From contig NC_134137.1 in assembly GCF_033958435.1 (NCBI RefSeq), positions 179,069,501-179,133,500 on the forward strand: a DNA stretch of 64,000 nt, given 5' to 3'. This DNA comes from Carettochelys insculpta. Lineage: Eukaryota; Chordata; Testudines; Carettochelyidae. Positions 26,944-39,180 of this stretch are shown one piece after another. Position 1 is the first letter of the stretch. Each line of letters begins with the position of its first letter. The position numbers and the translations under genes were made by a program. The notes under the pieces are model-generated. The model was not told the origin of the DNA. It ran no database searches and was given only the letters and a program-made list of their open reading frames with translations.

Positions 26944-27771
26944 TACAAGTTCAACCTCCCAAAACCAGAATTCTGTCACCTGGCAACATCTGTTGTTTGG
27001 CATGACCACGGATGTTACTGGCCCAAAGACCTGGATTGGGAGACTATGGGGAGTGGGGGGGCCAGCCAGACCCCAATGATAGGGGAGCCTAGCCACGCTG
27101 GGCAGAGGACCCTGGCAGGGCTTGTGCCCCTGGTTGGAGCCTGTCTCCAGGGAAGCTAGGGCCACACCAGCAGCCTGGGTATGGCTGACCCTGGTGCCTG
27201 CCGGGCCACAGCTGTGCCAACAGTCTGGGTGGAGTTACAGCCAGCTCCAGTGGACAGACTGGGGCTGGAGCCAGTGCCCTGGGCAGAGCTGGAAGCCGGC
27301 TTCCGCAGGGCTGGGGCCGACGTTGCACTGGCCATGGCCATGGGGCTGGGGCCGAGGCTGCACCGGCCATGGCCAACAGCCCAGTCAGGGCAGGAGTCCA
27401 GCCACATCCAGCACCCTCGGGGGCCAGGACCAAAGCCAGTGCCTGTGGGGCTGTGGCCCCTTCCAGCACTCGTGGGGGCAGTTATGGAGCTAGCAGCAGC
27501 ACCTGTGGGGCCATGTCTGGCAGGTGGACTGTAGCCAGCCTCCACAGCCAGTAGCCCAAGCATGGGAGGCCAGTGTCAGCCTGAGGTCTGGGTATAAGTT
27601 AAGGAGGCCACAGCACTGGAGATGGGAGGGGGAGGGCAAAAGTAGAACCCCAGCAGGGAGGAGCAGCAGACTGGGTGGCTGGAGGCTGGGGACCTTCCTT
27701 CATTCAGCAAATTCCCTCGTCCAGGACCAGTCAGGTCCCGAGGGTTCCAGATGAGGGAGGTGCAACCTGTA
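26944..27771. mobile_element. Inverted-repeat transposon, TACAGG...CCTGTA family, copy 2
   Basis: Left TACAAGTTCAACCTCCCAAA, right GGGAGGTGCAACCTGTA, with TA at both outer edges. The 828-bp interior is GC-rich, with degenerate internal repetition (GGGGCTGGGGCCGAGGCTG-like). Overlapping open frames on both strands are compositional. Confidence 0.7.
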
Positions 27772-28890
27772 TCAAATCTTTGAAATAACCGTATGCTGAA
27801 GCAGACTTACTTACAGATGAGACATAATTTCAGAAAGCAAGTATGTTTTATTTGTAAAATGTCCAGTCAGGCCTGCAATGTCCTGTACCCTCATTAGCCT
27901 AGAATCATTCAAACCTGGTTGTTTGGGTTAGCTTCAGAATGCAATTGGTGTGGGGAGAAAACTGCAGTTGAAAATGTACCTTAGTAATGCTAAGGAAGGA
28001 TAATAATAGGGTAATGCAGGGATAATTATATCCATTTACTGAAAACATGAGAGATGCTGTAATGTATAAAAGTATCAGTCATTAAACATGCCCATTTGTT
28101 ATATTAAAGGTTCCACCTTTTCTGTAAATGGTATTTGCGTTATGATTCAGAGATGAGTGTTCAGAAAACATTTTGAAGATTCAAATGAATAGCTGGCAAA
28201 GTGGTTGAGAAGCTAATAAAAATAGACGTGTAGCTTGGTTCCTGGCCATGCTAATAAAGCTAGAGATCACTACTTCGGTCTGTGTGATTTTTCAAGGTCA
28301 AAATTTGATAGCTGAGGGAGAACACCATCCAAAAGAAAACGCTGGTAGGGAAAAATTTTGCACCCTTTTACTTTGCTAATGCCTTTTGGTTGCTAACACC
28401 ATTGATCATTCATATAAAGTTAGTTATTTAAAAAATGTATATCTTAAATAAAGTTATATGGAGGCCTCACATGCTACTAATCACTCTCGGGGGCTTAATC
28501 TCATAAACTCCATTAGCTATTCAAATTTGGAGTGACTAACTAGTATATGCTTTTGTTTACTTACACAGCACTGTTTTCCAGAGGTGTGGCATGTTTGCAT
28601 TTGGGTGCATGATTTCTGATGTTCTGTTCTGCAGCATTTGCAAAAAGCCTTAAAAACAAAACACAAAAAGGGTAGTTGCTTCATCGAAGGGCATTGCTTC
28701 TGTTGATTCTTCAGCATAGGAATATCAGCAGAAACTGTTCGCTGTGTAATATTTGCACATGAATGAATTCAGCTCTCAACAGTGACAGCGTGAGGCCAAT
28801 CACACATGAACAACCATCGGAAGTTTGAGTCAGTCATGGCCATTTGCAATACCGACTGTGTGACTTAAAGGGCTTTACATTGTGACAAAT
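27772..28890. other. AT-rich intronic sequence without recognised content
   Basis: No repeat or gene signal recognised. Confidence 0.5.
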
Positions 28891-28892
28891 TA

Positions 28893-29936
28893 CAGGTGGT
28901 CCCCGACTTACAACCATTCGTACTTATGACCAATCTCCAGCTCTTCTCCCCCAGCGGGGAGCTCCAGCCGCATGGCTGGGGCTCCCCTCCAACCCCCATA
29001 GACCTGGCTCCAACCCACCCCCTGCACACCCGGGCCTCAACCCCTCTCCACCTGACCTCAACCCCACGGACCCAGACCCAGACTTAACCTGTGTGTGGTC
29101 TCAGATCATGCCCCCCCTGCACAGCTGGCTCGGCACGCACGGGTCTCCAACCCACCCCTTGCTCAAGCATCCTGCCCCAGTGCACCCCCGTTCAACCCCT
29201 CTCCCGTGCTTGGGGCTCCAGCTGTCGGCTGCTACCAGCATGGACAGGGGCTTTATCTCCCTCTGCCAGCTCAACCCACCCCCATCCTGGTTCACTGCCA
29301 TTCAATCTCCCCTCCACCCAGCTCAATACTCCCTGTCCCCAGCTGACCCCACCCCCCCAGCCGGCATGCACTGGGTTGTCAGCCACCAGCATGCACAGGG
29401 CTCCAGCTGTCAGCTGCTGCAGGCACATGAGGCTCTACCCCCCAACCTAACCCCGCCACCCCAGTTCACCCCATTCAACCCCCCTAATCCCCCATGGCCC
29501 CAGTTCACACTCCCCAGTACTTGGGGCTACGGCTTCAACCTGCCTCTGGGGCTCCCAACCCCCAGCACCTGGGGCTCCAGCTCCAACCTTCCTACCCACC
29601 ACCCCCCACAGCCCTGGCTCCAACCCACTGGCTGGGCTCAACCCCTCACCCCAACACCCTGCTGCCTGGGTCCAACCCCCTTCACGCCCCAGCTCAACTA
29701 CACCCTCCCACCACCCCTGCCTCCCTAACCCACCCCAGGCTTAACCCTCCTGCCCCTCCCAGGCCCGAACCCATCCCCCCTAACCCTCTCCCCCTTACAC
29801 GAAATTCAAGGTATGCAAGGGTTGCATGGAATGCATCTCCAGGGATTACAGGATAAAGGTATTTCTGACTTATGACCAAATCGAGTTACAACCAGGTGTT
29901 CGGAACATAACCCGTTCATAAGTCAGAGACTCTCTG
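28893..29936. mobile_element. TA-flanked inverted-repeat transposon with C-rich interior
   Basis: Left CAGGTGGTCCCCGACTTACA; right CATAAGTCAGAGACTCTCTG; TA on both sides (28891-28892, 29937-29938). GTCCCCGACTTA-type ends resemble pogo/Tigger-like elements. The interior (about 28930-29800) is strongly C-rich on the + strand with repeated CAACCCACCCC and GGGGCTCCAGC words. The open frames there are low-complexity. Confidence 0.75.
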
Positions 29937-29938
29937 TA

Positions 29939-31288
29939 GGTACATTTCTCTTCTAATGTGTCAGTTATCCTCGAAGAGGAAAACATCACCATTAAAAACC
30001 TCACAGAAATGTTGACATTCCACTTCTCATTTTCAGAGGTTGGTAAAGAATCATTCTCATGAATTTCAACAATTACCCTTAATTCTGACCCTCAGTAGTG
30101 CTCTAAAAGGAGTGTGAGACATTAGCCATCTATACAGGTTAATTATCATGTGTCCTTGTTTATGGCTGTAGGTCAGATTTTCTGCTATGTAAATTGCTTG
30201 TGCTCAATCGGCTTTAATGGAATTACATTAGTTTATACCACTTGAGGATCCGGACCAGTGTGCATATCGATGCAAAATGCATGCCAAAGAGTGGATGAAA
30301 GTTAAACATTTCAATGTTTATTTCACATTTATTAGTGAAACAATGGCCCACATTGCTATTGCTGGGTATTCATTGGCGTGTTCATTATTTAAAAAAAAAA
30401 ACAACACACGCTTGATTTTTCTTGATGCCAAAGCAGGGAGGTGAGAGCTCCAGAAACAGCAGGATGTTGTAGTTAGGAGAAATGGCTGGCCCTCCAGTAC
30501 AAAGCAGATCTGCATTGCACTTGGCTAATGTCCAGGATTACTGTTCCTCACCCTCAGTTGAGAATGCCACTGACTAAACCTGCCCATCTGGCTTGTAGGC
30601 CCTACTAAGTAATTTCTAAAAAAACAAAAAATGTAGTTTAAGGCTGAAGAAACTTTAAGTTCCTCTGCCTGACAAGCTGGTAAAAGTCTTCCTTTATTTT
30701 TTTTTTTCTCCAAAATTTTCCCTTTGCTTGTTAACCTTTCAAATGTAAATATTCTGTATCAATGCAAGGTATGTCATGCTCTTAAGGTAGCTTTATTTCT
30801 TCAAAGTAAACCAACATGAGAAGCCTAATACCACACAGAAAGTCCATTGGCTAAAACTGAAAGGAAATAGTTATTTCAGAAAGGGAAAGTTTCAGGGTCC
30901 AGTTGAACAGGACATTGTTGCCATGCGGAATTCTTTATTCATGTAACTGTAAATGCTTTGTAAAAGGCAACATTTTTTGTCATGTTTTCTAGATGAAAAC
31001 CACTTTGAATGGGTTAATATACTCATAATTGATACGAATGTATCTTGGTTTATCTGCAGAAGCTGTCAATCTTACTGTTTAAGAATTTGATGGAGTCAAA
31101 TGCCGATTAGAATTAGTCTTATAGCAAGATCGTTTAAATTGCATGTGTAAAGAAATTTAAATTTCAAAATTCAGCAGCTGACAGGGTCAGAAGTAGACCC
31201 ACATGAATGACTTGCTAACAAGAATATGCCATTTTTCCATTTCTATGACGATGTACATCTGTACCACTAGTTTCACTTCGTTGGCCTA
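29939..31288. other. Intronic sequence; small near-palindrome at 30172-30256
   Basis: GTCAGATTTTCTGCTATGTAA and TTATACCACTTGAGGATCCG at 30172-30256 pair as a decayed inverted repeat. The rest is AT-rich without recognised content. Confidence 0.5.
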
Positions 31289-31291
31289 TAT

Positions 31292-31572
31292 GGCTGTGTC
31301 TACACTTGCATTCATGTTTCAAAAGAGCCATGCAAATGAGGGAAATTGAAAATTTAAATGAGGTGCATGTTTACATGTCTGGCTCCTCATTTGCATACTT
31401 TTCTTTTGAAAGAGCTTCTTTCGAAAGAAGAAAAGCAGTGCAGACTTGGCTCTTCTGAAAGAAGAATATGCAAATGAGGCACCAGATATGTAAATCTGCA
31501 CCTCATTTGTATTTTAAATTTCCCTCATTTGCACGCCTCTTTCAAAACAGTAATGCAAGTGTAGACACAGTC
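31292..31572. mobile_element. Palindromic MITE, 281 bp, TSD TAT
   Basis: GGCTGTGTCTACACTTGCAT at the left and ATGCAAGTGTAGACACAGTC at the right, with the whole element nearly self-complementary (ATGCAAATGAGG, TTTCGAAAGAAG repeats). TAT precedes (31289-31291) and follows (31573-31575) it, a 3-bp target duplication. Same family as 35521-35859. No coding sequence. Confidence 0.88.
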
Positions 31573-31575
31573 TAT

Positions 31576-34060
31576 GGAGGTACTCAACATATTACAAGGC
31601 ATAATCAGAAATATTCACCTCCAGGTATCCTTCTTCCATACATGAATATGAAGAAGAAAGCTCTCTTTAAGCAGATATGTAGATCACAAAAATGTGCTAA
31701 CAAATTACTGGACCAGCTTTGGAGTTCATTTGGTTTTTAGTTTCATTTTATGACATATTATTTAAGGACATTTTTGTTTAATCTTTGCTTTTACAGAAAG
31801 TTAAACTCGTTTAAAACTATCATAGTGTTCAGAATGCTGACTGGAAATCCAGTCAACAGAATATAAAAAGCAATAAAACCTTGATACCCAGAGCCTGATC
31901 CAAACTCACTGACATGGATGGAAAGACTCCCATTGGCTTTGGACTTCATCCTTGGATAACAGTTTAATTGGGGTTTTAAAATAAAATCAGAGCTTTGGGG
32001 AATACTGCCGGGCACGGAGTCTCTTGACCCAGGAGTGGCCTGTAAAGGATAGCCTCTTGCATAGATTTCACTGTATTGATGAGACCGAAAGAAAACAAAG
32101 GTAACAAGAGTGTATTTGAACAAAGAAAAGTTGCAATAGATGCAGCCTAAAAACAACCGTTGTACACTTAATGTACAATATCGTGATAGATAGCAGGACA
32201 GAGATGGTGTGCTGGCATTGTATCCTGCTATCGCCCCCTGGACCATTAATTCTATCTGTTGCCTGTGTTGTTCATATTCTGTGCATTAATCAAGCACTTC
32301 CATTTCTGGTGCTGTCAAGTTAGTATCCTCCTAAATCACTAACTTTCCGAAGGGTGAAATTGATCCCTGCAAGAAAGACTAGGACTGATGCACTGATGGT
32401 GCACTGTGGGACTCTGGGAGGGAAAGTTGTGGCTGGAAGAAGCTGCCTTTCCCACTTTGCTGTGGAAGGTGGTGCGGGAAGGTAGCTTGGGGAGGAGCCT
32501 TGGGATCCTTTGAGTAGGCCACTCCGGTATCCCTAACACTTGTAGCAAGTGGCAAAGGAGCAGTGGTTAGTACTAGGGTTGTGGCCGCCACGACACACTA
32601 GACTGCAGATTAGAGGGGTAGATTTTGGTCTCCTCCTGTCTACATACTTCCTCTGCACAAAGTTTAATGATTCAGATATTGTGTGAGCAAAGTGACCATC
32701 ACCCTAAAAGAGAAGGAGCTGTTTTTTCACAAGGGTTTGTGCAGCTGTTCGTTAACATTATTGTGAAATGTTTGTCTTTCAGGTGGTTAAAATGGTTTTC
32801 CTGTTTTCATCTTGTTTGTTTATTTGTAGAGAGCTATGCCAAAGCCTATTACAACTGGGGAAGTAAAATTAGTTCAAGAAATTATTAGAAAGCAGGACTC
32901 TGCAGGAGAGGGGTTGTCTTTAGCTCTGTACGGCATCTAGCATATTCTTAGTGCTTAACAAATATTGGCACTGATACTATGCCATGTGAATAAGACATAT
33001 AAGCATGGAGATGGAATACAATATGAGCAAATTTCAGCTCATCATTTAAGGTAAGATTGGAAGTATTCCTTCAGATTTCTTTGCAAAATTTATATGCCAG
33101 TGCAAAATCTGATATAAAAACTCTCTGCATTTATAGACTATAGATAGATAGATAGATAGATATCCTCTTGTAGATCAAATAGTAGTGGTCCCTTAGTGTG
33201 GAGAGAGAGATACAGGTTATATTCATTAATAATACAGTCCTTTAGGAAAAAGTCACTTCCTTAGGGCAAGCTTTCATTGGAAACAGTTGTGGGGAGAATG
33301 GAGATGTCTTTATAAAACTGTACAACCAAAACTGATTGGTGTGTGTGGTTATATATTCAGCAAAGACATTTCTGTATAATATGCTGATTGTGTCAGAATG
33401 TGTATGATACAATTCAGTGAGGATATTTGAATTAAAAACATCATGTGGTCTGGAGGCCTGAGCTTGACTCCTGCTATCTTTGCCAGTCATAGACATTCTG
33501 TTGGGATGCTTAAATTTGGTCTGGGCACAAGAGGTTTCAGTCACAAAATGTCAATAGGAGAAAAGTAATGGGAGAGTAATTTTTAAAGCTGCCTGTCTCC
33601 AGGAACAATATAGTTGTAAAAAGTGCTCATGCCAAATGCTGAACCACTGGCCTAGTTCCAGTAACAATCGAATACTTTTTGATTGCACAGAGCCATGCTT
33701 GATCACTTTGTTTTAAACTTGGGATAATGCGGATCTTGAGAAAGTGTGTTGTTTGTGGAGAGTTTTCATATGTTGTCTGAGTGTAAAAGAAGTTCAAGTT
33801 AGGAGGATAGTGTTTATGGGAGACAAAGTATCTCCCATAAAGAAAGAAGAGGTTACACTGTTTCAAGAAATCTGCCTTTGAGCATTTTTTGTTTTGCATT
33901 TCTTTCCCACAAATGCAATAAATGTCTGTTTTAGACATCTTCTCAAGCAAAACTCTCTGGAAAAAATGCCACACCAAGAACAGCTGTTGATTTGTAATCA
34001 AAATAAAACCGTTAAGAGAAATGAATTAGTGTTCAGAATTCAAGGCAGTTTAATGGACTT
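31576..34060. other. Intronic sequence; (GATA)n at 33141-33163
   Basis: Mostly AT-rich. A short GATA microsatellite of about 5.5 repeats lies at 33141-33163. 32400-32620 is more GC-rich. No gene signal recognised. Confidence 0.5.
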
Positions 34061-34063
34061 CAA

Positions 34064-34774
34064 AGCTGTGTCTACACGTGCACGCTACTTCGAAGTAGTG
34101 GCACTAACTTCGAAATAGCGCCCGTCGCGGCTACACGCATCGGGCGCTATTTCGAAGTTAACTTCGACGTTAGGCGGCGAGACGTCGAAGTCGCTAACCT
34201 CATGAGGGGATCAGAATAGCGCCCTACTTCGACGTTCAACGTCGAAGTAGGGACCGTGTAGACGATCCGCGTCCCGCAACATCGAAATTGCCGGGTCCTC
34301 CATGGCGGCCATCAGCTGGGGGGTTGAGATATGCTCTCTCTCCAGCCCCTGCGGGGCTCTATGGTCACCGTGGGCAGCAGCCCTTAGCCCAGGGCTACTG
34401 GCTGCTGCTGCGGCAGCTGGGGATCCATGCTGCAGGCACAGGGTCTGCAACCAGTTGTCGGCTCTGTGGATCTTGTGTTGTTTAGTGCAACTGTGTCTGG
34501 GAGGGGCCCTTTAAGGGAGCGGCTTGCTGTTGAGTCCGCCCTGTGACCCTGTCTGCAGCTGTGCCTGGCACCCTTATTTCGATGTGTGCTACTTTGGTGT
34601 GTAGACATACCCTCGCAGCGCCTATTTCGATGTGGTGCCACGCAACGTCGAAGTTGAACATCGACGTTGCCAGCCCTGGAGGACGTGTAGACGTTATTCA
34701 TCGAAATAGCCTATTTCAGTGTTGCTACATCGAAATAAGCTATTTCGATGTTGGCTTCACGTGTAGACGTAGCC
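34064..34774. mobile_element. 711-bp inverted-repeat transposon, TSD CAA (copy 1)
   Basis: Ends AGCTGTGTCTACACGTGC and CACGTGTAGACGTAGCC, with CAA on both sides (34061-34063, 34775-34777). Inside are TTCGAAGTAG/TTCGAAATAGC palindromic arms, several further GTGTAGAC motifs, and a non-palindromic centre with CCATGGCGGCCATCAGCTG. A closely similar copy in the same orientation lies at 58353-59062. Confidence 0.9.
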
Positions 34775-34777
34775 CAA

Positions 34778-35256
34778 ATGACTATTCTAAAGTGTGTAGT
34801 TCTCATCAGCTCTAAGGTGACATAAATTATTGTTATTTGAAGTTTATTCCATGATAACACCTAAAGTCCACAAGTGGGTTGGGCCCCATTGGGTTCAGCA
34901 AAGTGGCACAATGACCTGTATATCAATGAAAATCTGGCCTTCTAGGTTTTAGCCTCACCTGGTCAGCTAGCAGTAGTAGTCCTGCTCCCTCCTCCTGGTC
35001 AAGGGGCTGTTTCTAATGCCATTTAAGGAAGGGAGAGCTACAGGAGTGGGTTGAGGAACTCCCAGAGGCTGGTGACAGGGAAGTAGGGAGGAACAGATGC
35101 TGGAAGCAAGGAATGAAGTTACTAGAGCTCAGCAGGATACAGCATGGTGTGATTTTGCTGACCAGTTTCATAAAGTATAATGAAAAGCTGTAGAGAAAAC
35201 AGTAGTAAGCCTTATGTAACTCACATACCAGGGTCATGCACCTCATCTGTAAAAGC
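34778..35256. other. Intronic sequence without recognised content
   Basis: Short segment between transposons; nothing recognised. Confidence 0.5.
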
Positions 35257-35259
35257 TAA

Positions 35260-35930
35260 GGGTGTGTCTACACAGAAGCCTTTTTTCAAAATAAGCTATT
35301 CCGTAATAACTTATTTCAAAATAAGGCTGCTACACACAAAACTGAATTTTGAAATAGCACTTAGCTAGTTCAAAATACTGCATCTACACACACAGAGCCT
35401 ATTTCAACATTGAGCTATTGGATGCACTATGGCTTATTTCAGACCAGGCTCTGTTCTCTGTCTCAACAGCACCTATTTCAAAATAGCCATTTTGAAATAG
35501 GCGCTATTATTCCTCATAGAGGGTGCATCTACACTTGCATTCCACTTTCGAAAGAGGAATACAAATGAGGTAAATCAAACATGCAAATGAGGTATAAATT
35601 TGCATTTTTGACACCTCATTTGAGTATTCTAATTTCGAAAGAGCTTCTTTTGAAAGAAGAAAGCCAGTGTAGACACTGCTCTTTCGAAAGTAAACCCATC
35701 TTCGAAAGAATCCCTCTTCCCTTTATTTAATGCTAGCTCTTTCGAAATTAGAATATGCAAATGAGGTGCCAAATACGCAAATGTATACCTCATTTGCAAT
35801 TTTGATTTACCCCATTTGCATAGCTCTTTCGAAAGAGGAATGTAAGCATAGATGCACCCAAAATGAGGTTTACCAATTTCAAAATAAGCCAACCACTCTT
35901 TCAAAATGGCTGTTTCTACTCAGGCCACTT
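35260..35930. mobile_element. Inverted-repeat element (AAATAAGC type), host of a nested MITE
   Basis: Starts GGGTGTGTCTACACAGAAGC after TAA (35257-35259), with AAAATAAGCTATT and TTTGAAATAGGCGCTATT internal words. It is interrupted by the element at 35521-35859 and resumes as ATGAGGTTTACCAATTTCAA. The right end is lost or obscured by another decayed element near 35920. Relative: 62945-63690. Confidence 0.7.
35521..35859. mobile_element. Palindromic MITE nested in another element, 339 bp
   Basis: Left GGGTGCATCTACACTTGCAT, right ATGTAAGCATAGATGCACCC; the arms (TTTCGAAAGAGGAAT, ATGCAAATGAGG) are nearly complementary throughout. It sits inside the element at 35260-35930 and probably duplicated three bases (AGA/AAA). 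Same family as 31292-31572. Confidence 0.82.
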
Positions 35931-37417
35931 TCTTCGGAAGTGGCATGCTAATACATGGAGTGAAAGATCCTAATGAGGCATGGATGCAAATTCCCCATGC
36001 CTAATTAGTATAACGTCCCATCATTTGGAGTCCAGAAGACCATTCTTATGGACTCCAAAACACCTTGTAGAAGCACGGCCCTTGGGGAGGCGGGGGGCTT
36101 CCGGAAGGATGTGCCCAAAAATTTTTGGGAAGAAGGGGCCTCCAGAAGAAGCACTTGAAGTCTTGCTGAAGGCTGTACTTCTACATTGGAAAGTTTCTCT
36201 GAGTGATTTTCCCATTGATGGGAGGTGCCAGGTGTTCCTGCATAAATCTGTCCATATCAGTGGTTCTTGGACATCCATCAGTATAAATTATGCTGAGTGT
36301 GTATCCATGGGTGTTAACCAATGTAGATGCATTCTGCTTCCAAGACAGATAATTTGTTGCAGTCCTCCTGTTACTGTTCCACACTTGTGCAAGTCCTCGC
36401 AGAACTGACCTCTCTGGTCATCCTTTTTACACTTTCTCCACTGCTCTGGTCATCTGAACTGGAGATCACTCACTTGGTCAGCTAGTGCTGACAAACACAC
36501 AGTGTCCGTTTGCCAGCTATATCCAGAGTGCACGCACTGCTCTCTTCTGGAGCCCAGGTACCAACACTCTCTTTGTTCACATGTCTGCCAGGAGCCATGT
36601 GGTGCTCCCAGGCTTCCTTATTTTACCAGGTGAGGAATGTGGCCAGTTCCAGTTGGCAGCTATTCACCAATGCGGTCAGACCTTCCAGTCTCTGTTGGAA
36701 CAGGTGGCAGCATCGGGATTTGTCCCAAGTGAAAACCAATGCAGACAAAAGGGCAAGGAGCCAAGACAAAATCAGTAAGGATTTCAGCAGGTGAATCAAT
36801 AGCTTGTACTCTTTTTAACCTATTACACAATAAGTGCCCCAGGCAGGTCATAGGATATGCTGAGATGTTGAAAATGCCATCTCTTACCTGGAAAACTCAG
36901 GCCCTTCCAGACATGATTGTGAAAGAGGGTCAATATTTAGGCTGCGCACAATTCATTTTTATGTAATTTTGATAAATAATGTCAATATTTATTTTAATCA
37001 CTTTTTAACATCTGTTTCCATTTAAATGTTCAGAGCAGTGGGAAAGTGTGTGGGGAAGACATGAGGGTGAATTATTTAGTGACAGTAGACATTGAGATTC
37101 AAAGACTTAATGCTTTATAAACGGTTAACACAAATTATTAATATACTGGGTCAAAATATACAAATTCAATATCCTTAAATCAACAAATGGTACTTATTTT
37201 TTCTGTTCATTTTCTAGGCTGTTTGTAAACCAGCCTAATTCAAAAGTCTAACGTTCTCCAAGAACATTTTTTGTACTTTGCCTAGCTATGTATTTTGATG
37301 ATTACAGGTGGAATTTTTGTCGGTTTGCATGTGTATAGTGAAATTGATGTTTACTGACATTTACAATTAAAAATCTCATTCTTCCAGGACCAGAAATGTT
37401 CTAGTGCATACAGGTCT
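35931..37417. other. Intronic sequence with a decayed element at its start
   Basis: 35920-36180 (TTTCTTCGGAAGTGGCATGC, TAATGAGG) resembles a further inverted-repeat element whose right end I cannot fix. The remainder is without recognised content. Confidence 0.4.
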
Positions 37418-37600
37418 GGGATCCAGGAATTTCTGAGTTCTATTTCCACCACTACTATTGACTTTTCTGTGACCTTGGGCAAATTGCTTAACTTTCTAGT
37501 GTATGTGTCTCATCACGTATAAAATGAGAGAGATAATTTCTACCTCAAGAAGTGTTGTAACAACATTTTAACATTTTGAAATTATGAAGTGTTACAGAAG
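37418..37600 (+). mobile_element. Ancient MIR-type (CORE) SINE remnant
   Basis: GGGATCCAGGAATTTCTGAG, CTGTGACCTTGGGCAAATTG, TAAAATGAGAGAGATAATTT and CTACCTCAAGAAGTGTTGTA follow in order the MIR core and 3' region known across amniotes. Strongly diverged, with no tRNA-like head recognised. Confidence 0.65.
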
Positions 37601-38537
37601 GTTTTAATACCTATTATTTGAATTAATGATCCCAATGTACTTTTTGGAAGGATAAGGCCACACAGTATTTTAAATAATTTTATTCTGCATCCCTGAGTTC
37701 TCCTCTCCATTTCAATTTACTGTAGTTCTTTATCCCCTCACTCTAAATTGTAATGTAGCATCCTGGCTCTCTGCTAAACAGCTGCTGCATTCCACCAGAG
37801 AGATGGCTGCATTTCACTGGTGCATTAAGTGATTTCAAGTTATTGGTTTATGAAGTGCATGAGAATCTTTTTGCAGCAAAAGGGTCTGTGTATATGTAGA
37901 CTACTGTGATGGGTGTGAGTCTAAAAAAGCAACACTCCTCCCTGCGTAGGTGGCCATAACTAAAAAAGATGGGACCAGTATGTAGAGAAGAGAATAAGCT
38001 ATGAAATGGAAGCAATGAGGTGAATTATGTCAGGATGATCTTTGTGGGGAAAAAAATCAGTCTTCTGTCATTCAGCCCTCCAAACCCCTTTTACAAACCT
38101 TAGTAACATGCAAATATTTACGTAGTCCACGTATACCTTTCAGTTTCCCATAATACTTTTAACAATCAACATTACATTTTACCTATAAAGCCATATAATC
38201 CCTTTGTACTGCCATTGTGCCACATAGGTTGGGCACCCAACAGCTTCTCTTTCTTCCTGTCCTGTAATTATTGTCTCCACTTACAGGCGAAGGCTGGTTG
38301 GCTTCTCCCAGAAGAGCTCTTTTTTCGCTCTTTGGATTAAATGCTTTAATTCACTCTGAAAACTTGATCTGCAGGGCACTCCGTCTAACAAAGCACTTCC
38401 ACAAAATTCCCATTCAGTAGATGTGGTGTTTTTGTAAGGTAGCATGATTTTTTTTTTCCAGTTTCCATCCTCATTCTTGCTTCCAACACATAGTACACTA
38501 CATCACATTGATGTGATGCTTAAAAGTTGAAACACAC
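37601..38537. other. Intronic sequence without recognised content
   Basis: AT-rich; nothing recognised. Confidence 0.5.
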
Positions 38538-38540
38538 ATA

Positions 38541-38814
38541 GGCTACATCTACACTTAGTACAAATTTCAAAATGGGCATGCTAATGGCCAGATGGAAGAA
38601 CACTAATGAGGCACTGAAATACTAATGAGCTCATCGAACTAAGGGGATTTCAAAGTTGGTGGGGTCCTTTCGAAAAGGACCCTGGCTGTAGAAGAGCCCT
38701 GCAGGAGTGAAACGCAGCGCTTTCAAAATGCTGCATTTCAGCGCCTCATTAGTATTCTTCGATCTGGCCATTAGCATGGCCATTTAGAAGTTTTTACTGA
38801 ATGTAGACACAGCC
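38541..38814. mobile_element. Inverted-repeat MITE, 274 bp
   Basis: Left GGCTACATCTACACTTAGTA, right TGAATGTAGACACAGCC; arms contain GGCATGCTAATGGCCAGAT / ATCTGGCCATTAGCATGGCC. The flanks ATA (38538-38540) and ATC (38815-38817) could be an aged 3-bp duplication. Related in its arms to the 42350 element. Confidence 0.82.
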
Positions 38815-38972
38815 ATCGAATTAAAGAGACTAATTCCCAAATATATGCAGCTGGCCAAATTCCTGCAGTTACCCTAAAATAAAACCTGGCCTACGAACTT
38901 GACCAGTGCCATGATGTCATCTCAAGATAGACTGCTTTTGTGGGGGAGAGGTCTGTACTACGGATGGTCTTA

Positions 38973-39180
38973 GAGGGTAGCCGTGTTAGTCTGTAGGTTC
39001 ACAAAGAACAAGCAGTCATGTAGCAACTTAGAAACTAACAAATGTATTAGGTCAGGAGTTTTCATGGGTAAGAAGACCCACTTCTTCAATCATCTGAAGA
39101 AGAGGGTCTTACCCAAGAAATCTCATGACCTAATACATTTGTTAGTTTTTAAGTTGCTACCTGATGGCTTGTTCTTTGAG
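38973..39180. repeat. Palindromic interspersed repeat (GTAGCCGTGTTAGTCTGTA family)
   Basis: Left arm TAGCCGTGTTAGTCTGTAGG ... AACTAACAAATGTATTAGGT; right arm CCTAATACATTTGTTAGTTT ... TTGTTCTTTG; hairpin centre CTTCTTCAATCATCTGAAGA. Second complete copy of the repeat at 23518. Confidence 0.78.

Noticed and set aside
27089..27563. Several 120-135-codon frames on both strands
   Set aside because: All within the GC-rich interior of a TACAGG...CCTGTA element; repetitive and without domains.
29093..29728. 211-codon Pro/Thr-rich open frame
   Set aside because: Lies entirely in the C-rich interior of a transposon and is low complexity in three overlapping frames.
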